Assembly: GCF_013359755.1 (NCBI RefSeq)
Contig: NZ_JABMCJ010000071.1
Span: forward strand, 1 to 64,000
Direction of reading: 5' to 3'
DNA from: Tardiphaga robiniae
Lineage (GTDB): Bacteria; Pseudomonadota; Alphaproteobacteria; Rhizobiales; Xanthobacteraceae
DNA: 64,000 bases
Translations under genes and position numbers: made by a program
Shown: one piece after another, positions 16,725 through 24,355 of the stretch
Layout: the number at the start of each line of letters is the position of its first letter
Numbering within the stretch: the first letter of the stretch is position 1
The notes under the pieces: model-generated
What the model was told of the DNA's origin: nothing
Seen by the model: only the letters and a program-made list of their open reading frames with translations
Databases searched by the model: none

Positions 16725-19700
16725 TTACGAATGCGACGTGGCGTGCGGGCGCGATTCTGCTTCGTGCGATCCCGGTGCCAGCGGCGCCGCCTGATCGACC
16801 GTCGCTTCGCCATGCTGGGTCAGCGGACGGTTGCCTGCCATGGCGCGCAGCAGCACATAGAACATCGGCGTGAAGAAGATGCCGAAGGCCGTGACGCCAA
16901 TCATGCCGGCGAACACCGCGACACCCATGGCATGACGCATCTCCGAGCCTGCGCCAGTGGACGTCACCAGCGGCACGACGCCCATGATGAAGGCCAGCGA
17001 CGTCATCAGGATCGGCCGCAACCGCAGACGGCTGGCCTCGATCGCGGCCTGGATCGGTGTCCGCCCGGCAAATTCCAGCTCGCGGGCAAACTCCACGATC
17101 AGGATGGCGTTCTTCGCCGACAGACCCACCAACACGATCAAACCAATCTGGGTGAAGACGTTGTTGTCGCCCTTGGTCAACCAGACGCCGAACATCGCCG
17201 CCAGCAAGCCCATCGGCACAATCATGATGATCGACAATGGCAGTGTCAGGCTTTCGTATTGCGCGGCGAGCACCAGGAACACCAGCAGCATCGCCACCGG
17301 GAACACGATCAGCGACGAATTGCCGGCGATGATTTCCTGATAGGTCAGTTCAGTCCATTCGAAGTCGATGCCCTTGGGCAACGTCTCCTTGGCGACACGC
17401 GCCACGGCGTCCTGCGCCTGGCCGGTGGAATAGCCGGGCGCCGCGCCGCCATTGATGTCGGCCGACAGGAAACCGTTGTAGCGCATGGCGCGCTCCGGCC
17501 CTGCACTTTCCTTAACGCGCAGCAGCGTCGAGAGCGGGATCATCTCGTTGCTGTCGGAGCGAACTTTCAACTGGCCAATATCGTCGGCCCGCGCCCGGAA
17601 TTTGGCGTCAGCCTGGACGCGCACCGAATAGGTGCGACCGAATTTGTTGAAGTCGTTCACATAGAGCGAGCCGAGATAGATCTGCATCGTGTCGAACACC
17701 GAGGTAACCGGCACGTTGAGCTGCCGCGCTTTGGTGCGATCGACATCCGCATAGAGCTGCGGCACATTGATCTGATAGCTTGAGAACAGACCGGCCAGCT
17801 CCTTCTGCTGCATTGCCTTGCCGATAAAAGCCTTGGTGGCGTCGTTCAGCGCCTCATAGCCGAGACCGGCGCGATCCTCGATCTGCAGCTTGAAGCCACC
17901 GATCGTGCCAAGACCCGACACAGGCGGCGGCGGGAACATGGCAATAAAGGCGTCCTGAATGCCGGCAAACTTCTTGTTCAGCGACAACGCAATGGCATTT
18001 CCGCTCAGGCTCGGATCCTTGCGTTTGTCAAACGCATCCAGACCGATGAAGACGATGCCGGAGTTGGACGAGTTGGTGAAGCCGTTGATCGACAGGCCCG
18101 GAAACTGGATCGAATTCTCGACGCCGGGCTCCTTCTGCGCAATCTCGCCCATGCGACGGATCACCTCTTCGGTACGATCCAGCGTAGCGCCGTCGGGGAG
18201 CTGCGCAAACCCGACCAGATACTGCTTGTCCTGACCGGGCACGAAACCGCCCGGGACTGCGTGGAACAGATACCCGGTAACACCAATCAGCAGAACGTAG
18301 ATTCCCATCACCGCCGCGCGGCGCGAGACGACGCGCTTCACGCCGCCGCTATAAGCGTCGGAGCTTCTGGCAAAGAAGCGGTTGAAGCGGACGAAAAACC
18401 AGCCGAGCGTCTTGTCCATGAAGCGCGTCAACGCATCCTTCGGCGCGTCATGGCCCTTCAGAAGCAGCGCGGCAAGTGCTGGCGACAGTGTCAGCGAATT
18501 GAAGGCGGAGATCACAGTCGAGATCGCCACCGTCAGCGCGAACTGCTTGTAGAACTGCCCGGTCAGGCCGGTGATGAAGGCCAGCGGCACGAACACCGCG
18601 ACCAGCACCAGCGCGATCGCGATGATCGGGCCGGTCACCTCGCGCATAGCCTGATAGGCCGCGCTCTTCGGATCGAGCCCGCGCTCGATATTGCGCTCGA
18701 CATTCTCGACCACAACGATGGCGTCGTCGACCACAATGCCGATCGCCAGAACGAGGCCGAACAGCGTCAGCGCATTCACCGAGAAGCCGAACACATGCAT
18801 CACGGCGAAGGTGCCGACCACCGATACCGGCACGGCGATCAGCGGGATGATCGAGGCTCGCCATGTCTGCAGGAACAGGATGACGACGAGCACCACCAGT
18901 GCGATGGCCTCAAGCAGCGTATGGATCACCGCCTCGATCGAGGCGCGAACGAATTGCGTGGGGTCGTAGACGATGTCGTAGGTGACACCATCCGGCATGT
19001 TTTCCTTCAGCTCCTTCATCGTCTTGCGCACGTTGTCGGAAATCTGAATCGCGTTCGAGCCGGGCGACTGGAAGATCGGAACCGCCACTGCGGACTTGTT
19101 GTTCAGCAGCGAGCGCAGTGCATAGTCGGCGGCGCCGAGTTCGATACGGGCGATGTCGCGCAGCCGCGTCACCTCGCCATTGTCGCCGTTCTTGACGATG
19201 ATCTCGCCGAACTCTTCTTCGGTCTGCAGGCGTCCCTGTGCATTGATGGAGAGCTGTAGATCGAGGCCTGGCTCATTGGGCGAACCGCCCACCTGCCCCG
19301 CTGCCGCCTGCACGTTCTGCGCACGGATCTCACGCACCACGTCGCCGGGCGACAGACCGCGCTCGGCGACCTTCTGCGGATCGAGCCAGACGCGCATGGA
19401 GTAGTCGCCCGAGCCGAACAGCTGAACCTGACCGACGCCTTCGATGCGCGCGAGGCGATCCTTGACGTTGAGCACGGCGTAGTTACGCAGATAGGTCATG
19501 TCATAGCGGTCGTTCGGCGACAGCAAGTGAACGACCATGGTGAGGTCTGGCGCGCTCTTGATCGTCGTCACGCCCAGCGCGCGCACTTCCGCCGGCAAGC
19601 GCGGCTCGGCCTGCGAGACGCGGTTCTGCACCAGTTGCTGCGCCTTGTCGGGATCGGTGCCAAGGCGGAAGGTGACGTTGAGCGTCATCCTGCCGTCGGT

Positions 19701-19955
19701 GGTCGCCTGGCTGCTCATATAAAGCATGTTCTCGACGCCATTGATCTGCTCTTCGATCGGCGTCGAGACCGTTTCCGCAATCACCTTTGGATTGGCGCCG
19801 GGATAATTCGCTGTCACCACCACGGTCGGCGGCGCGACTTCCGGATATTCGGAGATCGGCAGCACCGGCATCGACAACAGGCCGGCGAGAAAAATCACCG
19901 TCGACAACACGCCGGCAAAGATCGGACGATCAATAAAGAATTTTGAAAAGTTCAT
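16725..19955 (-). CDS. RND multidrug efflux permease, MexF/AcrB type
   Basis: Inner-membrane proton-driven pump of 1076 residues. It begins with the HAE1 signature FSKFFIDRPIFAGVLSTV and MLPISEYPEVAPPTVVV. The paired aspartates that carry protons in helix 4 are in GIVVDDAIVVVENVERN. Large periplasmic loops and GDNNVFTQIGLIVLVGLSAKNAILIVEFA in the second half complete the usual duplicated plan. The start matches MexF of the MexEF-OprN system best. It lies 126 bases after its adaptor gene in one operon; no outer-membrane channel gene follows, so it must borrow a TolC/OprM partner. The tail after residue 1045 (PLTQHGEATVDQ...) is polar and variable. Confidence 0.95.
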   Translation of the reverse strand: MNFSKFFIDRPIFAGVLSTVIFLAGLLSMPVLPISEYPEVAPPTVVVTANYPGANPKVIAETVSTPIEEQINGVENMLYMSSQATTDGRMTLNVTFRLGTDPDKAQQLVQNRVSQAEPRLPAEVRALGVTTIKSAPDLTMVVHLLSPNDRYDMTYLRNYAVLNVKDRLARIEGVGQVQLFGSGDYSMRVWLDPQKVAERGLSPGDVVREIRAQNVQAAAGQVGGSPNEPGLDLQLSINAQGRLQTEEEFGEIIVKNGDNGEVTRLRDIARIELGAADYALRSLLNNKSAVAVPIFQSPGSNAIQISDNVRKTMKELKENMPDGVTYDIVYDPTQFVRASIEAVIHTLLEAIALVVLVVILFLQTWRASIIPLIAVPVSVVGTFAVMHVFGFSVNALTLFGLVLAIGIVVDDAIVVVENVERNIERGLDPKSAAYQAMREVTGPIIAIALVLVAVFVPLAFITGLTGQFYKQFALTVAISTVISAFNSLTLSPALAALLLKGHDAPKDALTRFMDKTLGWFFVRFNRFFARSSDAYSGGVKRVVSRRAAVMGIYVLLIGVTGYLFHAVPGGFVPGQDKQYLVGFAQLPDGATLDRTEEVIRRMGEIAQKEPGVENSIQFPGLSINGFTNSSNSGIVFIGLDAFDKRKDPSLSGNAIALSLNKKFAGIQDAFIAMFPPPPVSGLGTIGGFKLQIEDRAGLGYEALNDATKAFIGKAMQQKELAGLFSSYQINVPQLYADVDRTKARQLNVPVTSVFDTMQIYLGSLYVNDFNKFGRTYSVRVQADAKFRARADDIGQLKVRSDSNEMIPLSTLLRVKESAGPERAMRYNGFLSADINGGAAPGYSTGQAQDAVARVAKETLPKGIDFEWTELTYQEIIAGNSSLIVFPVAMLLVFLVLAAQYESLTLPLSIIMIVPMGLLAAMFGVWLTKGDNNVFTQIGLIVLVGLSAKNAILIVEFARELEFAGRTPIQAAIEASRLRLRPILMTSLAFIMGVVPLVTSTGAGSEMRHAMGVAVFAGMIGVTAFGIFFTPMFYVLLRAMAGNRPLTQHGEATVDQAAPLAPGSHEAESRPHATSHS

Positions 19956-20081
19956 GGCGCTATTCCGTGACGATCCAGACCTGCGGGGTACAAGGGCCCC
20001 GCGCGGCCGATCGCTCGACCTCGATGACGTGCTGTGTATTAGGAAGAGCGCCCTGCCCGCCTGCGGACAGGGCGGTCGTTA

Positions 20082-21302
20082 TCAGTTCTGCGCGACGGCC
20101 TTGATCGAGACGAGAGACGCGGCGTTCATCGCCACCATCTCCGGCTTGATGGTCACACCCGGCCGCACGCGCTGAAGTCCGTTGACGACGATCCGTTCAC
20201 CGGCTTTGAGGCCGTTGAGGATCACGCGCATGCCATCAACCGAGGGCCCCAGGATCACTTCGCGATATTGCGCCTTGTCCTTGGCATCGACCACCATGAC
20301 GAACTTCTTGTTCTGGTCGGTGCCAACTGCCCGCTCGCTAATCAGCAGCGTCTGTTCTGCCTTCGGCTGGCCCATTGTGAGCCGCGCGAACTGGCCGGGC
20401 ATCAAGCGACCATCGGCATTGTCGAACATCGCACGCACCCGCACCGTGCCGCTGCGCGGATCGACCTGATTATCGATGAACTGCATGCGGCCCTTCACCG
20501 GTGCGCTATCAGTGACGGTGGTCATGTGAACCGGGATGCGGTCGATATCGCCCGGCGTCTTCTCGTCTGCCAGCGTCTTCAACGCGCGCGACACTACCTG
20601 TTCGTCGGCATTGAAGCTTGCATAGATCGGATTGACCGAGACCAGCGTCGTCAGCAGCGGCGCGGACGGGCCGGCCGAAATCAGGTTGCCGACGGTGATC
20701 TCCACCTTGCCGACCCGGCCCGCGACCGGCGCGCGCACTTCAGTGTAGCTGAGATTGAGCTCGGCGGTCTTGAGCGCGGCTTCTGCAGCCTTGAGGTTGG
20801 CTTCGGCCTCACGATACGCATTGATACGATTGTCGAGGTCGCGCTGGGTGATGCTGGAGCTGGTCAGTTGCTGACCGCGGTCGAAATCGGCCTTGGTGAG
20901 GATCAGGCGTGCCCGCGACGCGGACACCTGCCCCTGGGCACGATCGACGTCGGCGGCGTAGAGCGCCGGATCGATCAGCACCAGAAGGTCGTCCTTCTTG
21001 ACCAGCGCGCCTTCGCGAAAGTGGATCTCCTGAACGGCGCCTGCGACGCGGGAGCGAATCTCCACGCGCTCAATTGCCTCAAGGCGGCCCGAGAACTCGT
21101 CCGAAGGCGCCGTGGCCTTGGCTTCCACCAGGGCAACCGAAGCCTGAACAGCAGCGGGAACAACCGCACCGGACTCGGCTTGAGCTGCAACGCTGGACAG
21201 ATTCATCAGCGCCGCACCGCCGCCAACGGCGACCGCTACCAACGCGATTCCGGCGCCAAAAGCGATCTTGCGAGGGAGATTATGTGCCATTGTGAACCCC
21301 AT
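20082..21302 (-). CDS. RND efflux periplasmic adaptor, MexE/AcrA type
   Basis: Membrane-fusion protein of 406 residues that links the RND permease to an outer-membrane channel. It has an N-terminal membrane anchor (AFGAGIALVAVAVGGGAALM), the lipoyl half-motif VEIRSRVAGAVQEIHFREGALVKK, an alpha-helical hairpin around residues 110-180 and the second lipoyl half SYTEVRAPVAGRVGKVEI. The start is ATG at 21302 or at 21290, both close together. First gene of the pump operon; a TetR gene is divergent about 190 bases away. Confidence 0.94.
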   Translation of the reverse strand: MGFTMAHNLPRKIAFGAGIALVAVAVGGGAALMNLSSVAAQAESGAVVPAAVQASVALVEAKATAPSDEFSGRLEAIERVEIRSRVAGAVQEIHFREGALVKKDDLLVLIDPALYAADVDRAQGQVSASRARLILTKADFDRGQQLTSSSITQRDLDNRINAYREAEANLKAAEAALKTAELNLSYTEVRAPVAGRVGKVEITVGNLISAGPSAPLLTTLVSVNPIYASFNADEQVVSRALKTLADEKTPGDIDRIPVHMTTVTDSAPVKGRMQFIDNQVDPRSGTVRVRAMFDNADGRLMPGQFARLTMGQPKAEQTLLISERAVGTDQNKKFVMVVDAKDKAQYREVILGPSVDGMRVILNGLKAGERIVVNGLQRVRPGVTIKPEMVAMNAASLVSIKAVAQN

Positions 21303-21440
21303 TTAATCTGCGTGGGCTTTGTAAAGCCCTGTCATTTCAGTAGCTAAGCTGTACATTCCGCGTCTGGCCGGTCCCGCCGGGCATCTCGCTGCAACGCACA
21401 CATTCGTAACGTCCGGTATAGATGGACTATCGACATCCAC

Positions 21441-21470
21441 TGTCAAGAGACTTATCTACTGAACGGTAGA
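21441..21470. promoter_or_regulatory. Pump promoter -35 and probable TetR operator
   Basis: On the minus strand TTGACA (complement of 21441-21446) is a consensus -35 box for the efflux operon. Next to it, TCTAC at 21455-21459 and GTAGA at 21466-21470 form an inverted repeat around six bases, a size and position fit for a TetR dimer. It also lies a few bases before the ribosome site of the divergent TetR gene, so one bound dimer could repress both. No good -10 box was found. Confidence 0.5.
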
Positions 21471-21489
21471 AAACTTTGGAGGGCCCGTC

Positions 21490-22077
21490 GTGGCACTGGG
21501 ACGTCCTCGTGAATTCGATACCGACACGGCCCTCGACCTCGCGCTGCATGTGTTCTGGCGCAAGGGTTACGAAGGCGCGTCGATGGCCGACCTCACCGAA
21601 GCCATGGGCATCACCAAGCCCAGTCTCTATGCAGCGTTTGGCAACAAGGAAGATCTGTTCCGCAAGGCGCTGGATCGCTACGTCGATGGCCCCGGCGGCT
21701 ATTTCCGCACCGGCCTGGAGAAGGCCACGGCCCGCGAAGCGGTCGAACATATCCTCTACGAATCCGTTGAGGCGGTGACTGATCCCAGGAATCCCGGTTG
21801 TCTCGCGGTCCAGGGCGCCCTCTGCTGCGGTGATGCCGCGGAGACGATCAAGCAGGAACTGATGGCGCGTCGCTCGAAGAGCGAGGACGATCTGCGCCTT
21901 CGCTTCACACGCGCCCTCGCCGAAGGCGATCTGCCAGCCGACGCGGATGCCGGCGATCTCGCGCGCTACGTGTCTGCCATCTTGCAGGGCATGGCCGTGC
22001 AAGCCGCAGGCGGCGCACCGCGCGAGCAATTGCGAAAACTCGCCGACATGGCCATGCGCAGCTGGCCTCCGGTCTGA
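21490..22077 (+). CDS. TetR/AcrR-family regulator of the RND pump
   Basis: Repressor of 195 residues. The N-terminal helix-turn-helix is plain: GRPREFDTDTALDLALHVFWRKGYEG followed, after a short turn, by MGITKPSLYAAFGNKEDLFRKAL. The C-terminal ligand domain contains NPGCLAVQGALCC, a segment typical of TetR proteins near MexEF-like pumps. The start is GTG at 21490 with GGAGGG at 21478-21483. It is divergent from the efflux operon and should repress it until a drug or metabolite binds. Confidence 0.9.
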   Translation: MALGRPREFDTDTALDLALHVFWRKGYEGASMADLTEAMGITKPSLYAAFGNKEDLFRKALDRYVDGPGGYFRTGLEKATAREAVEHILYESVEAVTDPRNPGCLAVQGALCCGDAAETIKQELMARRSKSEDDLRLRFTRALAEGDLPADADAGDLARYVSAILQGMAVQAAGGAPREQLRKLADMAMRSWPPV

Positions 22078-22139
22078 GCCGTCCGCCTGCATTTTATGCT
22101 GAGATCGCACAGCCGGCCTATTGTCCGCTGAATGCCGGC

Positions 22140-22259
22140 ATGCACTACGCGCAGCTTCCGCTGCTCGCAGCGCTCGTTGCCATGGTCGGGCTTGGGCTCA
22201 CGCTGAGCAGTCTCATTGACCGCCGGATCTTGCCGGCGCAGATCAGTCCGGCAGAATAG
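22140..22259 (+). CDS. Possible 39-residue membrane peptide or gene remnant
   Basis: A short frame from ATG 22140 encodes one hydrophobic helix (LPLLAALVAMVGLGLTLSSL) followed by IDRRILPAQISPAE and a stop. The helix-then-RR tail recalls the last segment of an ABC-type permease, and the frame is open upstream into the TetR gene, so this may be a fragment. No ribosome site is seen. The alternative is a genuine small membrane protein. Confidence 0.25.
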   Translation: MHYAQLPLLAALVAMVGLGLTLSSLIDRRILPAQISPAE

Positions 22260-22303
22260 CGTCGCGACCGCGTAAGTATTTTCGCATTTTCAAGGAAACG
22301 ATT

Positions 22304-23521
22304 TTGGCCCTCAGGCGCGACAGTTTCGCCTTCACTGCCTTTCTGGGCACATTGACAGCATTGCCACCGCTGTCGATCGACATGGGATTGCCGGGTCTTC
22401 CGGCGATCGAGGCGAGTTTCGCCGACGCCGCAGGACGCGGGCCGCTGACGCTCAGCCTGTTCCTGGCGGGCTTTGCGATCTCGCCGCTGATCTGCGGTCC
22501 CTTGGCTGACCGCTTCGGGCGCCGCGCAACCTTGCTGGATGGACTGCTGCTGTTCTCGATCGCGGCGGGCGCCTGTGCGCTCGCGCCATCCTTCACCGTG
22601 CTGCTTGCCTTTCGATTGCTGCAGGGCCTCGCTGCAGGCGCCTGCGCCATCCTGCCCTTCGCCATCGTGCGCGACCTGTTCGAACACGGCACGGCGCGCC
22701 ACAAGCTGTCGCAGATCGCGGCCGTCCTCGGCATCGCGCCGATGATCGCGCCCGTGCTGGGCGGCTGGGTGATGACCGTCAGTGACTGGCGAACGATCTA
22801 TGCGGTGCAGGCCGCCGTCGGCCTGATCCTGCTGATCGTCGGCGCGATCAGTCTTGAGGAATCTCAGCCGGTCGAGAAACGCCGTTCGCTCAATCCCGCG
22901 CAATTGCTCGAGAGCTACCGCATGGTGCTGTCCGATCGCATCTTCGTCGGCTTCTCCCTGCTCTATGCCTTCGCCTTTGCCTGCATGTTCGCCTTCATCT
23001 CCGGCGCGCCGTCGGTATTGATCGGCAGCCTCGGCCTCTCCACCACGGTGTTCGCGCTGCTGTTCGGGCTGACCTCCTGCGGCGTGCTGGTTGCCTCGCT
23101 GATCAGCGGGAGCCTGAGCCGCCGCCATGTGGCCTCACGCAAGATCATCATGGCCGGTCTGCTGCTGATGATCGCCAGCGCTGTTGCAGCGGTCGCTTTG
23201 GTGCCTGCAGGCGCCGTCACGACGCTGTCGTTGATGCCGCTGATGGCGCTCACGATCTTTTCCTTCGGCCTGCTCGCACCGAGCACCAACCACGAAGCCT
23301 TGCAGAACCTGCCGCATGTGGCAGGCGCGGCAGCTGGCGTGATGCGCTGTATGCAGATGGTCATGGGCGCCTTCGCCAGCGCCATGATCGCGGTGTTCGA
23401 ACCGTTCGGACACCCGGCGCTGGTGATGACCGGCCTGATGGCCGGCATGGCGCTCGCCGCCGGCGCGATCTATCTGTGGCTATTACCCAAGGCCAATTCC
23501 GGGCAGGATCATCGCGCGTAA
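22304..23521 (+). CDS. Bcr/CflA-family MFS drug exporter
   Basis: Twelve-helix exporter of 405 residues. It has the MFS motif A variant GPLADRFGRRATLLDG after helix 2, and the Bcr/CflA features LPALPAIEASF-like opening (SIDMGLPGLPAIEASF) and LGIAPMIAPVLGGWVM in helix 5, the antiporter motif. The start is a TTG at 22304 with AAGGA at 22292-22296, seven bases ahead; no ATG lies at a suitable place. The SDR gene follows 12 bases later and is surely co-transcribed, so the pair may export or detoxify one compound. Confidence 0.88.
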   Translation: MALRRDSFAFTAFLGTLTALPPLSIDMGLPGLPAIEASFADAAGRGPLTLSLFLAGFAISPLICGPLADRFGRRATLLDGLLLFSIAAGACALAPSFTVLLAFRLLQGLAAGACAILPFAIVRDLFEHGTARHKLSQIAAVLGIAPMIAPVLGGWVMTVSDWRTIYAVQAAVGLILLIVGAISLEESQPVEKRRSLNPAQLLESYRMVLSDRIFVGFSLLYAFAFACMFAFISGAPSVLIGSLGLSTTVFALLFGLTSCGVLVASLISGSLSRRHVASRKIIMAGLLLMIASAVAAVALVPAGAVTTLSLMPLMALTIFSFGLLAPSTNHEALQNLPHVAGAAAGVMRCMQMVMGAFASAMIAVFEPFGHPALVMTGLMAGMALAAGAIYLWLLPKANSGQDHRA

Positions 23522-23533
23522 CAGGAGTACCCC

Positions 23534-24214
23534 ATGAACGGAAAGATCGTCGTCATCACCGGAGCGTCCGGTGCGCTGGGTCAGGTCGTGCTCGAACGCG
23601 CCGTTAAGAGCGGTGCAACCATTGCCGCCATCGACCATTCCGCCAGGACGCCGGCCTCAACGCCAGATCGCTTGCAGATCGGCGGCGTCGACCTCTCCGA
23701 TGCCGCGCAAGCCGACGCCGCCATCGCTGCAGTGGTCAAACAACTCGGCAAGATCGACGTGCTGATCAATATCGCCGGCGCATTCACCTTCGAGAATATT
23801 GCCGACGGTAACAACAAGAGCTGGGAGACGATGCATCGGCTCAACTTGCTCACGGCTCTCAATGCCTCGCGCGCGGCAATCCCGCATCTGACGTCGTCGA
23901 AGGCCGGACGGATCATCAATATCGGTGCGATGGGTGCGCTACAGGCCGGCGCCGGCATGGGGCCTTACGCCGCCTCGAAGGCTGGCGTGCATCGGCTGAC
24001 GGAAACGCTCGCCGCCGAGCTGAAGGGCAAGGTCACGGTCAATGCCGTATTGCCGTCGACGATCGACACAGCCGCGAACCGCCGCGATATGCCCAATGCC
24101 GATTTTTCAAAGTGGGTCACGCCGGACGAACTCGCCAGCGTGATCCTGTTCCTGGCGAGCGATGCGGCGAGTGCGTTGACCGGCGCGCTGCTGCCGGTAA
24201 GCGGACGGGTTTAG
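23534..24214 (+). CDS. Short-chain dehydrogenase/reductase
   Basis: NAD(P)-dependent oxidoreductase of 226 residues. The nucleotide-binding motif is TGASGALG near residues 10-17, NIAG follows strand 4, and the catalytic pair is YAASK near residue 150. It is shorter than a typical SDR by about 20 residues because the C-terminal end stops at LLPVSGRV. Substrate unknown. ATG follows AGGAG with seven bases between. It is the second gene of an operon with the Bcr/CflA exporter. Confidence 0.88.
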   Translation: MNGKIVVITGASGALGQVVLERAVKSGATIAAIDHSARTPASTPDRLQIGGVDLSDAAQADAAIAAVVKQLGKIDVLINIAGAFTFENIADGNNKSWETMHRLNLLTALNASRAAIPHLTSSKAGRIINIGAMGALQAGAGMGPYAASKAGVHRLTETLAAELKGKVTVNAVLPSTIDTAANRRDMPNADFSKWVTPDELASVILFLASDAASALTGALLPVSGRV

Positions 24215-24237
24215 CCACTATTTGTCCCACGCTCCGC

Positions 24238-24343
24238 CCTCATCCTGAGGAGCGGCCGCTTGGCCGCGTCTCGAAGGATGATTGCATATCACCAACTCAT
24301 GGTTCGAGACGCGCGCTAAAGTAGCGCGCTCCTCACCATGAGG
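24238..24343. repeat. Nested palindromic intergenic repeat
   Basis: Outer arms at 24238-24254 and 24327-24343 pair over 17 bases with two mismatches (CTGAGGAGCG against CGCTCCTCA). Inner arms GCGTCTCGAA at 24266-24275 and TTCGAGACGC at 24303-24312 pair perfectly. Elements of this CTCATCCTGAGGAGC form are, from memory, very common in Bradyrhizobium genomes. It separates the convergent SDR and helicase genes and may serve as a terminator for both. Confidence 0.75.
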
Positions 24344-24355
24344 TCGGAGCCCAGA

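Noticed and set aside
18261-19259. 332-codon frame opposite the RND permease
   Set aside because: Shadow of a conserved pump gene; translation is His/Arg/Asp-rich and featureless.
22145-23128. 327-codon minus-strand frame over the Bcr/CflA gene
   Set aside because: Shadow; the plus-strand MFS protein is clear, with the family motifs and a ribosome site.
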